From the NCBI GenBank assembly GCA_003559215.1, contig PWMF01000155.1:1-64000 (forward strand): a stretch of DNA of 64,000 nucleotides, read 5' to 3'. The notes under the pieces were generated by a model, which saw nothing but the letters and a program-made list of their open reading frames with translations, made no database searches and was not told where the DNA came from. Of the stretch, positions 60,241 to 64,000 are shown piece by piece. Each line of letters opens with the position of its first letter. Position 1 is the first letter of the stretch. Both the position numbers and the translations under genes were made by a program. The stretch comes from Natrialbaceae archaeon. GTDB lineage: Archaea > Halobacteriota > Halobacteria > Halobacteriales > Natrialbaceae.

Positions 60241-62714
60241 TCATCACCGAGAAGGACAACGCCGCGCGACGGATCGCCGACATCCTCTCCGGAGGGACGT
60301 ACGACTCGAGCCGCGAGAACGGCGTCAACGTCTACGAGTGGGGCGGCAAGCGCTGCGTCGGGCTGTCGGGCCACGTCGTCGGCGTCGACTTCCCCTCGGA
60401 GTACTCCGACTGGCGCGACGTCGAGCCGGTCGAGCTCATCGACGCGGAGATCGAGAAGACCGCGACGAAGGAGAACATCGTCGCCACGCTGCGGATCCTC
60501 GCCCGGCGGGCCGAACGCGTCGCGATCGCGACCGACTACGACCGCGAGGGCGAACTCATCGGGAAGGAAGCGTACGACATCGTCCGCGAGGTCGACGAGG
60601 ACGTCCCGATCCGCCGGGTGCGGTTCTCCTCGATCACCGAGAACGAGGTCCAAAACGCCTTCGACGAGCCCGACGAGCTGGACTTCGACCTCGCCGCGGC
60701 GGGCGAGGCCCGCCAGATCATCGACCTGATCTGGGGTGCCGCGCTCACCCGATTCCTCTCGCTGTCGGCGGGCCAGCTCGGCAACGACTTCATTTCCGTG
60801 GGCCGAGTGCAGTCCCCTACCCTCAAACTGATCGTCGACCGCGAACGGGAGATCCAGGCGTTCGATCCCGAGACGTACTGGGAGCTCTTTGCTGACTTAC
60901 AGAAGGACGAAACCACCTTCGAGGCCCAGTACTTCTACCGCGACGAGGACGACAACGAGGCCGAGCGCGTCTGGGCAGAGGCCCGCGCCGACGAGGTCTA
61001 CGAGACCCTCGCGAGTCGCGACGCGGCGACGGTCGTCGACGTCAACCGTCGCACCCGGACCGACGACCCGCCCGCGCCGTTCAACACGACCCAGTTCATC
61101 CGCGCGGCCAGCGCCATCGGGTACTCGGCCAAGCGCGCGATGTCGATCGCCGAGGATCTCTACACCGCCGGCTACATCACCTACCCCCGAACCGACAACA
61201 CCGTTTACCCCGACGACCTCGAGCCCGCGGAGCTGCTCGAGGAGTTCGTCGGTCACTCGACGCTCGGCGAGTCGGCCGACTCGCTGCTCGAGGCCGACGA
61301 GATCCAGCCCACGGAAGGTGACGAGGAGACGACCGACCACCCGCCGATTCACCCGACGGGCGAGATTCCGAGCCGCGGCGGAGACGTGGGCGACGACGAG
61401 TGGGAGGTCTACGAACTGGTCGTTCGCCGGTTCTACGCAACGGTCGCCGACCCCGCGGAGTGGGAGCACCTCAAGGTCGTCGCCGAGGTCGACGACGCCC
61501 GGCTGAAGGCGAACGGCAAGCGCCTCGTCGAACCGGGCTACCACGACGTCTACCCCTACTTCAACACCACGGAGAACTACGTCCCCGACGTCGAGACCGG
61601 CGAGGAGCTGGCGATCGAGGACGTCGAGCTCGAGGAGAAAGAAACGCAGCCGCCCCGCCGGTACGGCCAGTCGCGGCTGATCGAGACCATGGAGGATCTC
61701 GGGCTGGGAACGAAGTCGACCCGCCACAACACGCTCGAGAAACTGTACGACCGGGGCTACATCGAGAGCGACCCGCCCCGTCCGACCAAGCTGGCGATGG
61801 CGGTCGTCGACGCCGCCGAGAACTACGCCGACCGGGTCGTCAGCGAGGGGATGACCGCCCAGCTCGAGGAGGACATGGACGCGATCGCCTCCGGCGAGGC
61901 CGACTTCGAGGACGTCACCGACGAATCCCGCGAGATGCTCGAGGAGATCTTCGCGAACCTCGCGGACTCCCGGGAGGAGATCGGGGACCACCTCCGGAAG
62001 TCGCTGAAGGACGACAAGCGGCTGGGCCCCTGCCCCGAGTGCGGCGAAGATCTGCTCGTCCGCCAGAGCCGCCACGGCTCCTACTTCATCGGCTGCGACG
62101 GCTACCCCGACTGCGAGAACACGCTGCCGCTGCCCTCGACGGGTAAGCCGCTGATCATGGACGGCGAGTGCGAGGAGCACGGGCTCAACGAGGTGAAGAT
62201 GCTCGCCGGCCGCCAGACGTTCGTCCACGGCTGCCCCCTCTGTAAGGCCGACGAGGCGGGCGAGGGCGAGATCCTGGGTACCTGTCCCGACTGCGGTTCG
62301 GACCACGACGGCGAACTCGTCATCAAGACCCTCCAGAGCGGCTCCCGACTGGTGGGTTGTACCCGCTACCCCGACTGCGAGTACTCGCTGCCCCTTCCTC
62401 GGCGGGGCGAGATCGAGGTCACCGACGAGCGCTGCGAGGAACACGAACTCCCCGAACTCGTCGTCCACAGCGGCGATGAGCCCTGGGAGCTTGGCTGTCC
62501 GATCTGTAACTATCAGGAGTTCCAGGCCCGGGAGGCCGACAGCGGCTCGGACCTCGAGAGCCTCGAGGGCGTCGGCGCCAAGACCGTCGAGAAGCTCGTC
62601 GACGCGGGTATCGAGAGCCTCAAGGATCTGAGCGACGCGGACCCCGACGCGGTCGCCGACGACGTCGACGGCGTCAGCGCGGACCGGGTCCGAAGCTGGC
62701 AGGCGAAAGCGTAG
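60231..62714 (+). CDS. topA: DNA topoisomerase I (type IA)
   Basis: An 827-residue enzyme. The Toprim domain runs LIITEKDNAARRIADILSGG to IATDYDREGELIGKEAYDI (about residues 2-120). Catalytic Tyr318 is in YTAGYITYPRTDNTVYP. Four C-terminal zinc ribbons (about 600-760) include CPECGEDLLVRQSRHGSYFIGC and CPDCGSDHDGELVIKTLQ. A helix-hairpin-helix end (LESLEGVGAKTVEKLVDAGIESLKDL, about 772-798) follows. It relaxes negative supercoils. GTG start set by the strong Shine-Dalgarno. The convergent thioredoxin-like gene follows within 9 bases. Confidence 0.95.
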   Translation: MELIITEKDNAARRIADILSGGTYDSSRENGVNVYEWGGKRCVGLSGHVVGVDFPSEYSDWRDVEPVELIDAEIEKTATKENIVATLRILARRAERVAIATDYDREGELIGKEAYDIVREVDEDVPIRRVRFSSITENEVQNAFDEPDELDFDLAAAGEARQIIDLIWGAALTRFLSLSAGQLGNDFISVGRVQSPTLKLIVDREREIQAFDPETYWELFADLQKDETTFEAQYFYRDEDDNEAERVWAEARADEVYETLASRDAATVVDVNRRTRTDDPPAPFNTTQFIRAASAIGYSAKRAMSIAEDLYTAGYITYPRTDNTVYPDDLEPAELLEEFVGHSTLGESADSLLEADEIQPTEGDEETTDHPPIHPTGEIPSRGGDVGDDEWEVYELVVRRFYATVADPAEWEHLKVVAEVDDARLKANGKRLVEPGYHDVYPYFNTTENYVPDVETGEELAIEDVELEEKETQPPRRYGQSRLIETMEDLGLGTKSTRHNTLEKLYDRGYIESDPPRPTKLAMAVVDAAENYADRVVSEGMTAQLEEDMDAIASGEADFEDVTDESREMLEEIFANLADSREEIGDHLRKSLKDDKRLGPCPECGEDLLVRQSRHGSYFIGCDGYPDCENTLPLPSTGKPLIMDGECEEHGLNEVKMLAGRQTFVHGCPLCKADEAGEGEILGTCPDCGSDHDGELVIKTLQSGSRLVGCTRYPDCEYSLPLPRRGEIEVTDERCEEHELPELVVHSGDEPWELGCPICNYQEFQAREADSGSDLESLEGVGAKTVEKLVDAGIESLKDLSDADPDAVADDVDGVSADRVRSWQAKA

Positions 62715-62722
62715 GCTCCGTC

Positions 62723-63457
62723 TCAGGCGGTGTCCCGGTCACTGCCGTCCGTATCGACGTCGCTCTCGTTCGCGTCGTCGCCGTCAGTTTCGGTCTCGTC
62801 GTCAGCGCTATCCTCAGCCTCGTCGTCCGCCGCTCCTTCGTCTGGCGGGTCCTCGGTCTCGCCTTCGTCGGTCTCGTCGGCCGTCGCCTCGAGGACGCTC
62901 TCGACTTCCGCGGCGATCTCGCGGCCGCTGGTCGTCCCCGTCTCGCGCCAGTGTTCCTCCCCGTCGGGATCGATGACGATCGTCACGGGGTAGCCGACGG
63001 CTGCGTACTCCTGCATGGGTCTCGAGGCCTCGTAGCTCAGGAAGCCGTTCCCGCCGTGAGTCTCCCACCACTCGCGGAGTTCGTCGGGTGGAATCTGCTC
63101 CTCGGAGTCGTAGGTCAGCGACAGGAATCGGACGTCGTCGCCGTGTGCGTCCTCGAGTTCCGCCCTGGCGTCGGCGAGCCGCCCAGCCTGGACCTGGCAG
63201 TTGCCACAGCCGTTGACGAAGAACATGAGGACCATGACGTCCTCGGAGGGGACGGTCAGCGTCCCCTCCTCGCTCCCTCGAGCTTCGATCGTCTCGACCT
63301 CGATCGGCCACTCCTCGTCCTCGTCCTCGTCGTCCTCTGACTCTCCGTCGACCTCGGCGTCGTCGCCGATCGACGGCGGGCCGTAGCGCACGACCGATCC
63401 CGCGCCCGCGAGTACGCCGAGGCTTCCGATCCCGGCGACGAGGTCGCGCCGTCTCAT
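62723..63457 (-). CDS. Exported thioredoxin-fold protein A (CGNC)
   Basis: A 244-residue protein. MRRRDLVAGIGSLGVLAGAGSVV is a Tat-like signal. The thioredoxin fold is VMVLMFFVNGCGNCQVQAGRLADARAEL (about residues 74-101), with redox-active CGNC (Cys84 and Cys87), and cis-Pro in YAAVGYPVTIVIDPDGEEHWRETG. The last about 55 residues are Asp/Glu/Thr-rich and disordered. Probably an extracytoplasmic disulfide reductase or isomerase of TlpA type. A second, related gene lies just upstream on the same strand (63575-64000). Confidence 0.82.
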   Translation of the reverse strand: MRRRDLVAGIGSLGVLAGAGSVVRYGPPSIGDDAEVDGESEDDEDEDEEWPIEVETIEARGSEEGTLTVPSEDVMVLMFFVNGCGNCQVQAGRLADARAELEDAHGDDVRFLSLTYDSEEQIPPDELREWWETHGGNGFLSYEASRPMQEYAAVGYPVTIVIDPDGEEHWRETGTTSGREIAAEVESVLEATADETDEGETEDPPDEGAADDEAEDSADDETETDGDDANESDVDTDGSDRDTA

Positions 63458-63574
63458 CGGTCGCTCACCACTCGAGTGTGACCGGACGGGACGACTCCTC
63501 CGGTGAGTCGACGGGCGAGAGGGCGGTTCATATCCGTGCGTAGGGGACGAACGGAAAAGGGTCCACCGGTTCGG

Positions 63575-64000
63575 TTACCCTTCCGACTCGTTCGCGTCGT
63601 CAGGCGCGTCCTCCGGATCCGGGGCTTCGGACTCGGCCTCGAGCGCCCGTTCGATTCCTCTTATCATGTTGCTGGCGCCGGTGCCGCCCGTGTCGCGCCA
63701 GTGGGCCTCGCCGTCGGCGTCGAGCGCGATGACCGTCGGGAACCCGCGAACCTCGTAGTAGTCGTTTATCGTCCCGTCCTCGTCGATCCCGACCGTCCAC
63801 TCGCCGTCGTGTTCGTCCCACCAGTCGGCCAGTTCATCCTCGGTGGGGTCCGGGCCGGAGCGGGGATCGACCAGCGAAACGAACCGAACGTCGCCGTCCG
63901 GACCGACGTCGTACCGCGACTCGAGGTCGGCTCTGGCGTCGCCGATCGTCTCGATCAACCCCTCGCTCGTCGGACACAGCGTCCGCGTCGGGTTGAGAAA
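63575..64000 (-). CDS. Thioredoxin-fold protein B, partial (cut by window end)
   Basis: The gene continues past position 64000, so the N-terminus is missing. The visible 141 residues run FLNPTRTLCPTSEGLIETIGDARADLESRY, then GDVRFVSLVDPRSGPDPTEDELADWWDEHDGEWTVGIDEDGTINDYYEVRGFPTVIALDADGEAHWRDTG. This aligns position by position with protein A. In place of CGNC it has C-P-T-S, so only one redox Cys remains at this site. An apparent start at a TTG inside the fold (63958) is not real. It is probably a tandem duplicate that has changed function. Confidence 0.78.
   Translation of the reverse strand, partial: FLNPTRTLCPTSEGLIETIGDARADLESRYDVGPDGDVRFVSLVDPRSGPDPTEDELADWWDEHDGEWTVGIDEDGTINDYYEVRGFPTVIALDADGEAHWRDTGGTGASNMIRGIERALEAESEAPDPEDAPDDANESEG

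Noticed and set aside
60897-62468. A 523-codon minus-strand frame opposite topA
   Set aside because: A shadow of topA; no motifs, and topA is unambiguous.
1-64000. CRISPR arrays, tRNA or rRNA genes, insertion sequences
   Set aside because: I saw no regularly spaced repeats, no cloverleaf-like arms with a CCA-type end, no rRNA stretches and no transposase-like proteins; a covariance or IS search would be needed to be certain.

Overview
The window is a high-G+C archaeal chromosome segment, almost certainly from a haloarchaeon (class Halobacteria, most likely family Natrialbaceae; the family assignment is inference). The proteins are strongly acidic (Asp/Glu-rich, few Lys). Many starts look leaderless, with a TATA-like element about 25-30 bases upstream. 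Several families are haloarchaeal hallmarks: HTH_10/bacterio-opsin-activator regulators, a HalOD1 domain, Tat-type lipoprotein signals, an archaeal Thi4, ThiR and Pth2. Coding density is high. I saw no rRNA, tRNA, CRISPR array, transposase or phage genes, so this reads as core chromosome with some accessory metabolism.

Layout. 0-11.6 kb: small regulators, a CinA-type domain protein, an ATP-NAD kinase family protein, an AbrB-PhoU regulator, a 1062-residue PAS/GAF regulator with a DNA-binding domain at each end, a bile-acid-symporter family transporter, and an SRPBCC/nitrilase pair. 11.6-15.5 kb: a 2Fe-2S ferredoxin, then a divergent proline-catabolism locus. Its P5C/aldehyde dehydrogenase has an in-frame amber codon just after the catalytic cysteine. 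Its proline dehydrogenase has a one-base frameshift. The neighbouring HTH_10 regulator is intact. 15.5-22.8 kb: a PRC-barrel protein, RIO-like kinase, membrane protein, acyl-CoA dehydrogenase, DUF2062 protein, glutamate dehydrogenase and a CoA-ester lyase. 22.8-26.1 kb: a regulatory island with two paralogous divergent modules, each an HTH_10 regulator facing a tiny zinc-ribbon protein, followed by an HTH protein and a HalOD1 protein. 26-31.7 kb: DUF420 protein, Gfo/Idh/MocA oxidoreductase, P450 and an ABC-2 exporter.

31.7-40.7 kb is a coherent maltodextrin uptake and breakdown locus: GH13 amylase/cyclomaltodextrinase and MalK-type ATPase on the minus strand; binding lipoprotein, two permeases and a GH13 alpha-glucosidase on the plus strand, from a shared AT-rich promoter region. 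40.7-51 kb: F420-type oxidoreductase, geranylgeranyl-reductase-family flavoprotein, aldo/keto reductase, zinc proteins, TruD, an esterase, Pth2, a Yip1 protein, dCTP deaminase and UspA. 51-56.4 kb: ThiR and the suicidal-type Thi4 suggest local thiamine control, with methyltransferase, thioesterase and sugar-epimerase genes between them. 56.4-64 kb: lipoprotein, flippase, MATE exporter, topoisomerase I behind a 19-codon leader ORF, and two tandem thioredoxin-fold proteins, the second cut by the window end.

Most worth a second look: the doubly damaged proline pathway, the duplicated HTH_10/zinc-ribbon modules with a shared promoter word, the topA leader ORF with a 9-base Shine-Dalgarno match, and a 61-base inverted repeat beside the broken dehydrogenase.
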